NCBI RefSeq assembly: GCF_018388425.1
Contig: NZ_CP074406.1
Coordinates: 2,170,001-2,234,000 of the forward strand
From: Nocardioides faecalis
GTDB taxonomy: Bacteria > Actinomycetota > Actinomycetes > Propionibacteriales > Nocardioidaceae
Direction of reading: 5' to 3'
DNA: 64,000 nucleotides
This document shows, piece after piece, positions 35,020-42,495 of the stretch. Position 1 is the stretch's first letter; the number at the start of each line of letters is the position of its first letter. A program made the translations under genes and the position numbers. The notes beneath the pieces are model-generated. The model saw only the letters and a program-made list of their open reading frames with translations, was not told the origin of the DNA and made no database searches.

Positions 35020-35958
35020 TCAGCCGCGGGCGCCACGGACGCCGAGGTGTCGCCTCGGCGCCATCCGCGGCCCGTGGCGCGGGCGCCGCAGCCCGGCGGC
35101 GAGGAGCAGGAACGGCACCCGCCCGCGTTGGGGCCGCCAGGGCTCCAGGTACGCCGCGAGGCCGGCGTCGTCGAGCTCGGTCCCCGTCAGCATCCAGCCG
35201 ACGTCCTTGGCCACGTGGTAGTCGCCGAACGAGACGGCGTCGGGGTCCCCCAGCGCCCGCTGCCGCACCTCCGCGCTGGTCCACACCCCGATGCCCGGCA
35301 GGCTGCACAGCGCCCGGTCGGCCTCCTCGCCACCGAGCCCGGCGAGGCGCTCGAGCGCGTCCGCGTGCCGGGCCGCGGTGACCACGGCCCGGGAGCGGGC
35401 GGGGTCGATGTGCAGCGCCAGCCACTCCCAGCTGGGGATGGCGCGCAGCGTCGCGGCGTCCGGGGGCAGCATCAGGCCGTGCTCGGCGCCTGGGCCCGGG
35501 GCCGGCTCGCCGTGCCGGTGCACCAGGGCGCGGAAGCCGGCGAACGCCTCGGCACCGGTCACCTTCTGCTCGATGATGCTGGGCACGAGAGCCTCCAACA
35601 CCCGCGCGGTGCGTCCGAGCCTGAGGTGGGGGCGGCGGCGCCGGGCCTCGGCGAGCACCGGGTGCCGCGGTGAGAAGCCGGACCAGTCGTCGGCCTCGCC
35701 GAGCAGCTCGGGCAGCTGCTCCAGCGCCCACTGCGCCCCCGGGCCCCAGGCCCGGGCGAGGACGGAGCCGTCCGGGCGCTGGTCACCGACCGCCAGAGTG
35801 ACCGGGCCCAGCGGGGTGCGGCTCGCCCGCCAGTGCCAGCCGGCCACCGCGAGCCGGTGCGTCGGGTCGCCCGCACCACGGCGCTGCTGCCGGAGCACGG
35901 CGGCGGTCTCCACCACCCGCCCGGGGCGCCAGACGCGCTCGTCGTACCGGCTGTGCAC
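35020..35958 (-). CDS. AlkA-type DNA-3-methyladenine glycosylase (HhH-GPD)
   Basis: A 312-aa HhH-GPD DNA glycosylase. The helix-hairpin-helix is LCSLPGIGVWTSAEV and the catalytic Asp region follows in GDPDAVSFGDYHVAKDVGW. An N-terminal AlkA-like domain precedes it (VPSIIEQKVTGAEAF is the usual core start). It should excise alkylated purines as the first step of base excision repair. GTG start at 35958. Divergent from a TetR gene with a 15-bp palindromic operator in between, which suggests TetR control. Confidence 0.85.
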   Translation of the reverse strand: MHSRYDERVWRPGRVVETAAVLRQQRRGAGDPTHRLAVAGWHWRASRTPLGPVTLAVGDQRPDGSVLARAWGPGAQWALEQLPELLGEADDWSGFSPRHPVLAEARRRRPHLRLGRTARVLEALVPSIIEQKVTGAEAFAGFRALVHRHGEPAPGPGAEHGLMLPPDAATLRAIPSWEWLALHIDPARSRAVVTAARHADALERLAGLGGEEADRALCSLPGIGVWTSAEVRQRALGDPDAVSFGDYHVAKDVGWMLTGTELDDAGLAAYLEPWRPQRGRVPFLLLAAGLRRPRHGPRMAPRRHLGVRGARG

Positions 35959-36051
35959 GCCAGCACTGTAGGTCGCGCCGCGGACAGTGCCGCAGCCCGC
36001 GCGAGGCAGACGTCGCAAGATCGCGGGGAGACGACTAGGCTCCACGGCAGA

Positions 36052-36066
36052 ACGAAACGGTTTCGT
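36052..36066. promoter_or_regulatory. Palindromic operator, probably for the adjacent TetR regulator
   Basis: ACGAAACGGTTTCGT: perfect 7-bp arms around a single base. It lies 28 bp before the TetR start and 93 bp before the divergent glycosylase start, the usual position for a TetR autoregulatory site. Confidence 0.7.
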
Positions 36067-36093
36067 CCACACCTTGGGGCTCTCGGAGGGCAG

Positions 36094-36699
36094 TTGAGCA
36101 TCGACACGACACGCGGTCGTCGCGGGCGCCTCGACCAGGAGGCGGTCCTCCGGGCCGCCGAAGTGCTGGTCGACCGCGACGGGTACGACGCCCTCACGAT
36201 GACCTCGCTCGCCGCCGAGCTCGACGCCCGCGTCTCCTCGCTGTACAACCACGTCGCGAACCTGGAGGACCTGCGGGCCCTCATCCAGGTCCGGGCCATG
36301 CGGATGCTCGGTGAGCACGTGCGCGCCGCCGCGATGGGCCACGCCGGTGCCGAGGGTCTGCGGGCGCTGAGCCACGCGCTGCGCTCCTTCGCCCGCAGCC
36401 ACCCGCAGCGCTACGCCGCACTGACCCGCCCGCCGATCGACCGGGAGGCGTTCTTCAGCGCCGCGCTGGATGCGATCGAGGCGCTGGCGGTCATGGTGCG
36501 CTCCGCCGGGCTGCCCGAGGACCGGCTGATCCAGACCGGCCTGGCCGTCTTCGCCGCGCTGCACGGCTTCGTCTCGCTCGAGGTCGCGGGCTACTTCGGC
36601 GACCTGTCCGGCACCAGCGGCGAGGTCGACCTGGACCAGGTGTACGCCGAGGTGATCGACGGCGCCGTCACTGCCGCCTCCCTCGAGACCAGCCACTGA
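36094..36699 (+). CDS. TetR-family transcriptional regulator
   Basis: A 201-aa TetR regulator read from a TTG with GGAGGG just upstream. The helix-turn-helix is ALTMTSLAAELDARVSSLYN followed by HVANLEDLRALI. The C-terminal half (FARSHPQRYAALTRPPI, then FAALHGFVSLEVAGYFG) is of the TetR_C_33 / WHG type. Ligand unknown. It lies between a DNA glycosylase gene (divergent) and ligB (8 bp downstream, same strand), so it may govern a small DNA repair group. Confidence 0.83.
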   Translation: MSIDTTRGRRGRLDQEAVLRAAEVLVDRDGYDALTMTSLAAELDARVSSLYNHVANLEDLRALIQVRAMRMLGEHVRAAAMGHAGAEGLRALSHALRSFARSHPQRYAALTRPPIDREAFFSAALDAIEALAVMVRSAGLPEDRLIQTGLAVFAALHGFVSLEVAGYFGDLSGTSGEVDLDQVYAEVIDGAVTAASLETSH

Positions 36700-36706
36700 G
36701 CCTCCC

Positions 36707-38242
36707 GTGCTGCTCGCCGAGCTGGTCGCCGTCTCCGCTGCGGTGGCCGCGACGCGCTCGCGGACCGAGAAGTCCCGGCTGATCGCCGGGCTGCTCGAAT
36801 CAGCCTCGCCCGGGGAGCGCTCGCTGGTCGCGCACTACCTGAGCGGCCGGCTCCGGCAGCGTCGTACCGGGCTGGGCCGGCGCGGGCTGCAGCAGCTGCC
36901 GGTGGCGGCCGCCGAGGCGAGCCTCACCGTGGCCGAGGTGGACGCGGCCTTCGAGGCGATGTCACAGCTGAGCGGGGGCGGCTCCACCGCGGCCCGCACC
37001 GCGCTGGCCGCCGAGATGTTCGGCCGGGCCACCGCCGAGGAGCAGCACTGGCTGCGTGCCGTGGCGCTCGGCGAGGTCCGCCAGGGTGCGTCGGAGGCGG
37101 CGGTGGTCGACGCGCTGGCCAAGGCCGCCGACGTCCCCCTGGCGGCGGTACGACGCGCCGCGATGCTCGCGGGCGGCGCCACCTACGTGGTCGACGCCGC
37201 ATTCGACGGCACCGAGGCGCTGGCGGCCGTCGGCCTGACGGTGGGCCGACCGGTGCTGCCGATGCTGGCCTCCTCGGCGCCCGACGTGGCTGCGGCGCTG
37301 GCCAAGGCGGGCGGCGGGGGTGCCGGCGGCGAGGGTGCCGAGGTGGGCGTGGACGCCAAGCTGGACGGCATCCGGATCCAGGTGCACCGCGACGCTGACG
37401 AGGTCCGCATCGCCACCCGCAGCCTGGACGACATCACCACCCGGCTACCCGAGGTGGTGGCAGTCGTCCGTGCCCTGCCCGCGCAGCGGGTGGTGCTGGA
37501 CGGCGAGGCGCTCGCGCTCGACGCCACCGGCCGCCCGCACGCTTTCCAGGACACCGCGTCGCGCACCGCCCGCAGCACCTCCCCGGTCGCAGTGACGCCG
37601 TACTTCTTCGACCTGCTGCACCTCGACGGCACCGACCTCATCGACCTTCCTGCCCGACAGCGGTGGGCTGCCCTCGAGGCGTTGGTGCCGCCCGAGCACC
37701 GGGTACGGCGCTGGGTCGGCTCCGAGGTGGCGAGCGCGGAGGCGTTCACCGCCGAGGTGCTCGCCGAGGGACACGAGGGGGTCGTGGTGAAGTCGGTGAC
37801 GGCCCCCTACGAGGCGGGCCGGCGCGGTGCGGCGTGGGTGAAGGTGAAGCCGGTGCACACCCTGGACCTGGTGGTGCTCGCCGTGGAGCACGGCTCCGGG
37901 CGGCGCCGAGGCTGGCTCTCCAACATCCATCTCGGTGCCCGCGACGACTCCTCGCCCACCGGGTTCACCATGCTGGGCAAGACGTTCAAGGGCATGACGG
38001 ACGAGATGCTCGCCTGGCAGACACGGCGGTTCCGCGAGCTCGAGGTCGCCGACGACGGCTGGGTGGTGACGGTGCGTCCGGAGCAGGTGGTGGAGGTCGC
38101 CTTCGACGGCCTGCAACGCTCGACCCGGTATCCGGGTGGGGTGGCGCTGCGCTTCGCGCGGGTGCTGCGCTACCGCGACGACAAGCGCGCCGACGTGGCG
38201 GACAGCATCGAGACCGTCCGAGCGCTGGCTGCCGGGGACTGA
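36707..38242 (+). CDS. ligB: ATP-dependent DNA ligase, LigB type
   Basis: A 511-aa ligase, the length of M. tuberculosis LigB (Rv3062). An N-terminal helical DNA-binding domain is followed by the nucleotidyltransferase core with the adenylated lysine in VDAKLDGIRIQVHRD (motif I), VLDGEAL (III), EGVVVKS (IV) and WVKVKP (V), then an OB domain. It seals nicks using ATP; the essential replicative ligase is normally the NAD-dependent LigA, so LigB is an accessory repair enzyme. GTG start 8 bp after the TetR stop suggests one transcript. Confidence 0.92.
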   Translation: MLLAELVAVSAAVAATRSRTEKSRLIAGLLESASPGERSLVAHYLSGRLRQRRTGLGRRGLQQLPVAAAEASLTVAEVDAAFEAMSQLSGGGSTAARTALAAEMFGRATAEEQHWLRAVALGEVRQGASEAAVVDALAKAADVPLAAVRRAAMLAGGATYVVDAAFDGTEALAAVGLTVGRPVLPMLASSAPDVAAALAKAGGGGAGGEGAEVGVDAKLDGIRIQVHRDADEVRIATRSLDDITTRLPEVVAVVRALPAQRVVLDGEALALDATGRPHAFQDTASRTARSTSPVAVTPYFFDLLHLDGTDLIDLPARQRWAALEALVPPEHRVRRWVGSEVASAEAFTAEVLAEGHEGVVVKSVTAPYEAGRRGAAWVKVKPVHTLDLVVLAVEHGSGRRRGWLSNIHLGARDDSSPTGFTMLGKTFKGMTDEMLAWQTRRFRELEVADDGWVVTVRPEQVVEVAFDGLQRSTRYPGGVALRFARVLRYRDDKRADVADSIETVRALAAGD

Positions 38243-38263
38243 CCCTCACCCGGCACGCAGAGT

Positions 38264-38273
38264 TGTTGCAACA
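38264..38273. promoter_or_regulatory. Short palindrome in front of TetR gene
   Basis: TGTTGCAACA is a perfect 10-bp palindrome 30 bp before the TetR start at 38303. A TACACT hexamer (38291-38296) lies 6 bp before the ATG and is a likely leaderless -10, so the palindrome would sit near -35, a good place for an autoregulatory site. Confidence 0.5.
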
Positions 38274-38302
38274 CCGAGTTTCACGAGCCGTACACTGACC
38301 TC

Positions 38303-38998
38303 ATGGTCACCCCCGCGAGCGACGGACGCCGCCGCGCCGCTGCGGCCCGCCGCCGGGCGCGGCAGGCCGAGATCATCGCCGCGACCCGGCAGATCTTCGA
38401 CTCCAAGGGCGTGCGCGACGTCCAGATCGAGGAGATCGCCAGCGCGGTCGGCATCAACCGCGCGATCGTCTACCGGCACTTCACCGGCAAGGAGGAGCTG
38501 TTCGCGCTGACCCTGGTCGGCTACCTCGACGAGCTCCACGAGCTGATCGTGCAGGCCGCCGACAGCGCCACCGACCCGCGCGAGCGGCTCGCCGCCATCG
38601 TCGGCGCCTTCGTCGACTACGGCGTGGCGCACCCGGCGTTCGTGGACTGTGCCCAGACGCTCATGGTGCGCCCCGGCGAGGAGCTGCTCGAGGAGATCGC
38701 CGAGGGTGCGCTGTTCCGGCTCGGCCGGGCGATCACCTCCTGCCTGACGGTGCTCTCCGACGTGCTCACCGACGGCGTCGAGCGCGGCGAGCTCGCGCTG
38801 ACCGAGGACCCGGTGCTGCTGGCCAACGCCCTCTACGCCAGCGGGCTGGGCGCCCTGCAGCTGGCCCGGCTCGGCATCCTCGTGCACGAGGTCGCGCCCG
38901 GGGTGCCCACCGTCGGCCAGATCTCCGCCGAGCAGGTGCGCTCCTACCTGGTCACCTCCGCGCTCGCACTCGCCACCGCCGGCAACCCCACCGGTTGA
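38303..38998 (+). CDS. TetR-family transcriptional regulator
   Basis: A 231-aa TetR protein. The recognition region is IASAVGINRAIVYRHFTGKE. The ligand domain contains FVDCAQTLMVRPGEELLEEI, seen in regulators of fatty-acid or lipid genes, but the ligand is unknown. It is followed by two tandem membrane protein genes; a small piece of a second copy of this TetR gene lies between those (39968-40046). Confidence 0.84.
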   Translation: MVTPASDGRRRAAAARRRARQAEIIAATRQIFDSKGVRDVQIEEIASAVGINRAIVYRHFTGKEELFALTLVGYLDELHELIVQAADSATDPRERLAAIVGAFVDYGVAHPAFVDCAQTLMVRPGEELLEEIAEGALFRLGRAITSCLTVLSDVLTDGVERGELALTEDPVLLANALYASGLGALQLARLGILVHEVAPGVPTVGQISAEQVRSYLVTSALALATAGNPTG

Positions 38999-39073
38999 GG
39001 CACGCCCGCCCGCACTCTCGCTGCACGTCTGGCGGCACGTTTCGCGGCACGGGACGCGGCACACGATGAGCGT

Positions 39074-39967
39074 GTGAGCGCTCCCTCCGTTGTACCGAGT
39101 CCCACCAACCACCAGGTGATCGCGCTGTGCGCGAGCCTGGTGACGCTGCCGCTGCTGCACCTGGCTCTCAGCACCGACCGCTGGCTCGTGCTGGCCGGCG
39201 CCGTCCTCGTCGGCGTCCTCGTCGGGGCCGCCCTGGGGGTCGCGCTCTGCCGGCCGCACCTGACGCGGGGACTAACCGAGGGCATCGCCGCCGTCACGAC
39301 GTTCTGGGCGATCAGCCTGCCCGCGGCGTGGCTGCTCGGTTCCGGTGCGAGCCCGCTGACGCTCACGCTGCTGGTCGGCGTGCCTGCGGCGGCCGTCACG
39401 GCAGCCGCCTCCGCCCTGCTGTGGGGCAGCGACCCGATGACCGATGTGATCGTCTCCAGCGTCGTCACCGCGGTCGTCGTGCTGCCGCTGGTCGCCTGGA
39501 TCGCCGGGCTGAACCTGGTGCACGACCGCGAGGTCGCGCACGACGAGGCGCGAGTGGCCGCCGACCTGGAGAGTGCCGGACTGCGGCCCTGGCTGCCCGA
39601 GCTCGACGGCTTCACCCGCGACGACGACCAGCGCACCGCCGGCAGCTTCGCCGGCGATCCGTCGTACACGCTGGACTATCACCCCGACGACGCGGACGAG
39701 AGCGACAGCCGCAGGCTCGTCGTGCGGGTCTCGCCCGCCGACCCCGAGGGCCTGTGCCCGGCCTCCCGTCCCCAGTGCGAGGTCGAGGAGGGGTACGCCG
39801 TCGACGGCACCCGCGAGCGGCGGGTCGTCGTGCAGCGGGGTGGCGGCCGCCTGGAGGTCGACCTCGCCGACGCCGTCGGGCTGTCCGAGCGCGAGGTCGC
39901 CGGCGCCCTGCTCGACGCGGAGCTCTCCGACTGGCACACGGTGCTCAACCTGAAGCGTGCCGAGTAG
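39074..39967 (+). CDS. Five-TM membrane protein of unknown function, paralog 1
   Basis: I do not recognise this 297-aa protein. The first ~148 residues hold about five membrane segments (such as ALCASLVTLPLLHLAL, WLVLAGAVLVGVLVGAALG and VIVSSVVTAVVVLPLVAWIA). The rest is soluble with a PWLPELDGF motif, an acidic central part, two cysteines (GLCPASRPQCEVEEGYAVDG) and a C-terminal VDLADAVGLSEREVAGALLD. The GTG start has CACGAT 6 bp upstream and no ribosome binding site. The next gene is a clear paralog with the same layout, so the pair arose by tandem duplication. Follows a TetR gene. Confidence 0.65.
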   Translation: MSAPSVVPSPTNHQVIALCASLVTLPLLHLALSTDRWLVLAGAVLVGVLVGAALGVALCRPHLTRGLTEGIAAVTTFWAISLPAAWLLGSGASPLTLTLLVGVPAAAVTAAASALLWGSDPMTDVIVSSVVTAVVVLPLVAWIAGLNLVHDREVAHDEARVAADLESAGLRPWLPELDGFTRDDDQRTAGSFAGDPSYTLDYHPDDADESDSRRLVVRVSPADPEGLCPASRPQCEVEEGYAVDGTRERRVVVQRGGGRLEVDLADAVGLSEREVAGALLDAELSDWHTVLNLKRAE

Positions 39968-40046
39968 GCCGCCGACAGCTCGACCGACCCGCGCGAGCGG
40001 CTCGCGCGAGCGGCTCGCGGCCATCGTCGGGCACCCCGCCGGCTGA
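39968..40046 (+). pseudogene. Fossil of a second TetR gene copy
   Basis: The 79 bases repeat two separate parts of the upstream TetR gene: 39968-40034 resembles 38555-38604 (coding for ADSATDPRERLAAIVG) with an internal GCGAGCGGCTCGC duplication, and the end resembles the final GGCAACCCCACCGGTTGA of the gene (38981-38998). The middle of the gene is missing. This indicates that a TetR-membrane protein unit was duplicated and the second TetR was then deleted. Confidence 0.78.
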
Positions 40047-40085
40047 ACAGGTTTCACCGGACCGGCGCTGGCCAGGATGCGCTCC

Positions 40086-41045
40086 GTGACCGGAATCGAG
40101 ACATCCGCCGCGCCTGCCGCCGTAGCAAGCTCGCACCGCACCGTCGCGGCGTGCGTCGGCCTGGCACTCACCCCGCTGCTGCACCTGGCGCTCACCACCA
40201 CGCGCGGGTCCGGCGTCGCGACCGCCGTGGCCTCGGGCACCCTCCTCAGCGTCGTGTTCTGTGCCCGGTGGTGCCGGCCGCGGCTGAAACGAGGTGTCGC
40301 GCTGGGACTCGGTGCCGCCACCTGGTTCTGGGCACTGAGCCTGACCGGCGCCTGGTTGCTCGGGTCCGCCTCCAGCACCCTGACGACCGCCGTGCTCGTC
40401 GGCCTCCCGGCCACCGCGCTGACCGCGCTCGCCTGTGCCCGGGAGTGGGGCCAGGACCCGGAGAAGGAGGCGCTGGAGTCGCCGGTGGTGTGCGCCGTCG
40501 TCATCCTGCCGCTGGTCACCGGCATCTGCGGCCACCAGCTCGCGCGGGAGGAACAGGTTCGCCGAGCCGAGGCGCAGGTGGCAGCACAGCTCGAGAGCGC
40601 GGGAGTGCGGCCATGGCTGCCGGAGTTCGACGGCTACGCACGGACCGAGGGCGGGCGCACCTACGGCGACGACGAGTGGGACACCTCCACGTACTCGCTC
40701 GGGTTCGCGCCCCGTCGTCGCGACCCGCGCGGTCCGGAGGACCCCAGCGACCTCCACCTCTATGTCCAAGTACGCACCGCCAACCTCGAAGGGGAGTGCG
40801 CGGGGCTCGGCGAGGGCTGTGAGTACCACGACGACTACGCCGTCAACCGGGCCGGGCACCTGATCGGGATCGGGACCTCCCTCGAGACCAAGATCGAGAC
40901 CGAGGTCATCGTGACGCGTGGCGGCAGCGAGCTGGTCGCCACCCTCCCCCTGGCCGGCGACCTCAGCGAGGAGGAGGTGGCGCAGGCGCTGCAACAGGCG
41001 CGGCTCGTCGACTGGAGCACCGTGCTGCGGCTGGAGGTTCGCTGA
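40086..41045 (+). CDS. Five-TM membrane protein of unknown function, paralog 2
   Basis: A 319-aa paralog of the preceding gene: same five membrane segments (ACVGLALTPLLHLALTT; GLGAATWFWALSLTGAWLLG) and the matching soluble part with ESAGVRPWLPEFDGYARTEG, two cysteines (GECAGLGEGCEYHDDYAVN) and a C-terminal LPLAGDLSEEEVAQALQQAR. I chose the GTG at 40086 rather than the ATG at 40077 because CAGGAT, which looks like a -10, overlaps that ATG and lies 7 bp before the GTG. Function unknown; the shared cysteine pair suggests an extracytoplasmic disulfide. Confidence 0.65.
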   Translation: MTGIETSAAPAAVASSHRTVAACVGLALTPLLHLALTTTRGSGVATAVASGTLLSVVFCARWCRPRLKRGVALGLGAATWFWALSLTGAWLLGSASSTLTTAVLVGLPATALTALACAREWGQDPEKEALESPVVCAVVILPLVTGICGHQLAREEQVRRAEAQVAAQLESAGVRPWLPEFDGYARTEGGRTYGDDEWDTSTYSLGFAPRRRDPRGPEDPSDLHLYVQVRTANLEGECAGLGEGCEYHDDYAVNRAGHLIGIGTSLETKIETEVIVTRGGSELVATLPLAGDLSEEEVAQALQQARLVDWSTVLRLEVR

Positions 41046-41062
41046 GCTGCCACACCATGAGC

Positions 41063-41098
41063 GAAGCGCCCTCCCGTCCGGAGCCGGGAGGGCACTTC
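41063..41098. terminator. Bidirectional terminator hairpin
   Basis: GAAGCGCCCTCCCG (41063-41076) pairs with CGGGAGGGCACTTC (41085-41098) with a single wobble position and an 8-base loop. It lies between the stops of the convergent membrane protein and fadA2 genes. Confidence 0.8.
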
Positions 41099-41116
41099 GA
41101 TGTCAACGGAGGGTAC

Positions 41117-42397
41117 TCAGCGCTCCAGGATCGCCACGACGCCCTGGCCGCCGGCGGCGCAGACGGAGATGAGCGCGCGGCCACCGCCCTTGGCGGCGAG
41201 CAGCTTGGCGGCATTGGCCACGATCCGACCGCCGGTGGCGGCGAACGGGTGGCCGGCGGCCAGCGAGGAGCCCTTGACGTTGAGCTTGGCCCGGTCGATG
41301 GAGCCCAGCGGCGCGTCCAGGCCGAGGCGCTCCTTGCAGAAGACCGGACTCTCCCAGGCGGCCAGGGTGGAGAGCACCTGGGAGGCGAAGGCCTCGTGGA
41401 TCTCGTAGAAGTCGAAGTCGCCCAGCGTCAGGCCGTTGCGCTCGAGCATTCGCGGCACGGCGTAGGCGGGTGCCATCAGCAGGCCCTCGGCGCCATGCAC
41501 GAAGTCGACGGCGGCGAGCTCGGAGTCGACGAAGTAGGCCAGCGGCTCCAGGCCGTGCTCGGCCGCCCACTCCTCGGAGCCGAGGAGGACGGCGGAGGCG
41601 CCGTCGGTGAGCGGGGTGGAGTTGGCGGCGGTCATGGTCGCCGCCTCGCCCTTGCCGAAGACCGGCTTGAGCTTGGCGAGCTTCTCCAGCGAGGAGTCGG
41701 GGCGCAGGTTGTTGTCGCGCTCCAGGCCGCGGAACGGCGTGACCAGGTCGTCCTGCCACCCCTCGTCGTACGACGCGGCGAGGTTGTGGTGCGAGGTGAC
41801 CGCCAGCTGGTCCTGGGCCTCGCGGGTGATCTGCCACTCCAGCGCGGTCAGCGCCTGGTGCTCGCCCATGGACAGCCGGGTGCGGGGCTCGCCGTTGGAG
41901 GGGATCGCCAGGCCGATGTCACCGGGTCGGATGGTGGCGAGCACCGCGAGCCGGTCCTTGGCGGTGCGGGCGTTGTTGAGCTGGATCAGCTTCTTGCGCA
42001 GCTTCTCCCCGATCGCGATCGGGGCGTCGGAGGTGGTGTCCACGCCGCCGCCGATGCCGGAGTCGATCTGGCCGAGCTTGATCTTGTTCGCGATGTAGTT
42101 GATCGCCTGCAGCCCGGTGCCGCAGGCCTGCTGCAGGTCGATGGCGGGGGTCTCGGGCGCCAGGCGGGTGCTCAGCACGGCCTCGCGGACCAGGTTGAAG
42201 TCGCGGCTGTGCTTGAGCACGGCACCGCCGGCGACCTCACCGACGCGCTCGCCCTCGAGCCCGAAGCGGGCCACGAGCCCGTCCAGGGCCGCGGTGAGCA
42301 TCTCCGCGTTCGAGGCGGTCGCGTAGGCGCCGTTGGACCGGGCGAAGGGGATGCGGTTGCCGCCGAGGACGGCGGCGCGGCGAACAGTCTCAGTCAT
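41117..42397 (-). CDS. fadA2: Acetyl-CoA acyltransferase (thiolase), FadA2-like
   Basis: A 426-aa degradative thiolase. Nucleophile Cys in LQQACGTGLQA (~residue 91), catalytic His in YEIHEAFASQV and AAGHPFAATG, and second Cys in CAAGGQG. It performs the last step of beta-oxidation, releasing acetyl-CoA. The divergent fabG4-htdX pair reproduces the order of Rv0243, Rv0242c and Rv0241c in M. tuberculosis, so I use that name. No KstR site is present. Confidence 0.88.
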   Translation of the reverse strand: MTETVRRAAVLGGNRIPFARSNGAYATASNAEMLTAALDGLVARFGLEGERVGEVAGGAVLKHSRDFNLVREAVLSTRLAPETPAIDLQQACGTGLQAINYIANKIKLGQIDSGIGGGVDTTSDAPIAIGEKLRKKLIQLNNARTAKDRLAVLATIRPGDIGLAIPSNGEPRTRLSMGEHQALTALEWQITREAQDQLAVTSHHNLAASYDEGWQDDLVTPFRGLERDNNLRPDSSLEKLAKLKPVFGKGEAATMTAANSTPLTDGASAVLLGSEEWAAEHGLEPLAYFVDSELAAVDFVHGAEGLLMAPAYAVPRMLERNGLTLGDFDFYEIHEAFASQVLSTLAAWESPVFCKERLGLDAPLGSIDRAKLNVKGSSLAAGHPFAATGGRIVANAAKLLAAKGGGRALISVCAAGGQGVVAILER

Positions 42398-42495
42398 GGG
42401 CCCATCCTGACCCGCGGGCGGTAGCAGCAGAACCCTTTGAGGGCGACGTCACGAAATATGGACTCCGAGTTACACATCTAGTTACATTCGAGACC
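42398..42495. promoter_or_regulatory. Divergent promoter region fadA2 / fabG4 with GTTACA repeats
   Basis: The 98-bp gap holds AGTTACACATCTAGTTACA (42469-42487), two GTTACA copies 14 bp apart (start to start), about 10 bp before the fabG4 start. The AT-richer stretch ACGAAATATGGA lies in the middle. A direct-repeat operator for a lipid-responsive regulator is possible but unproven. Confidence 0.45.
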
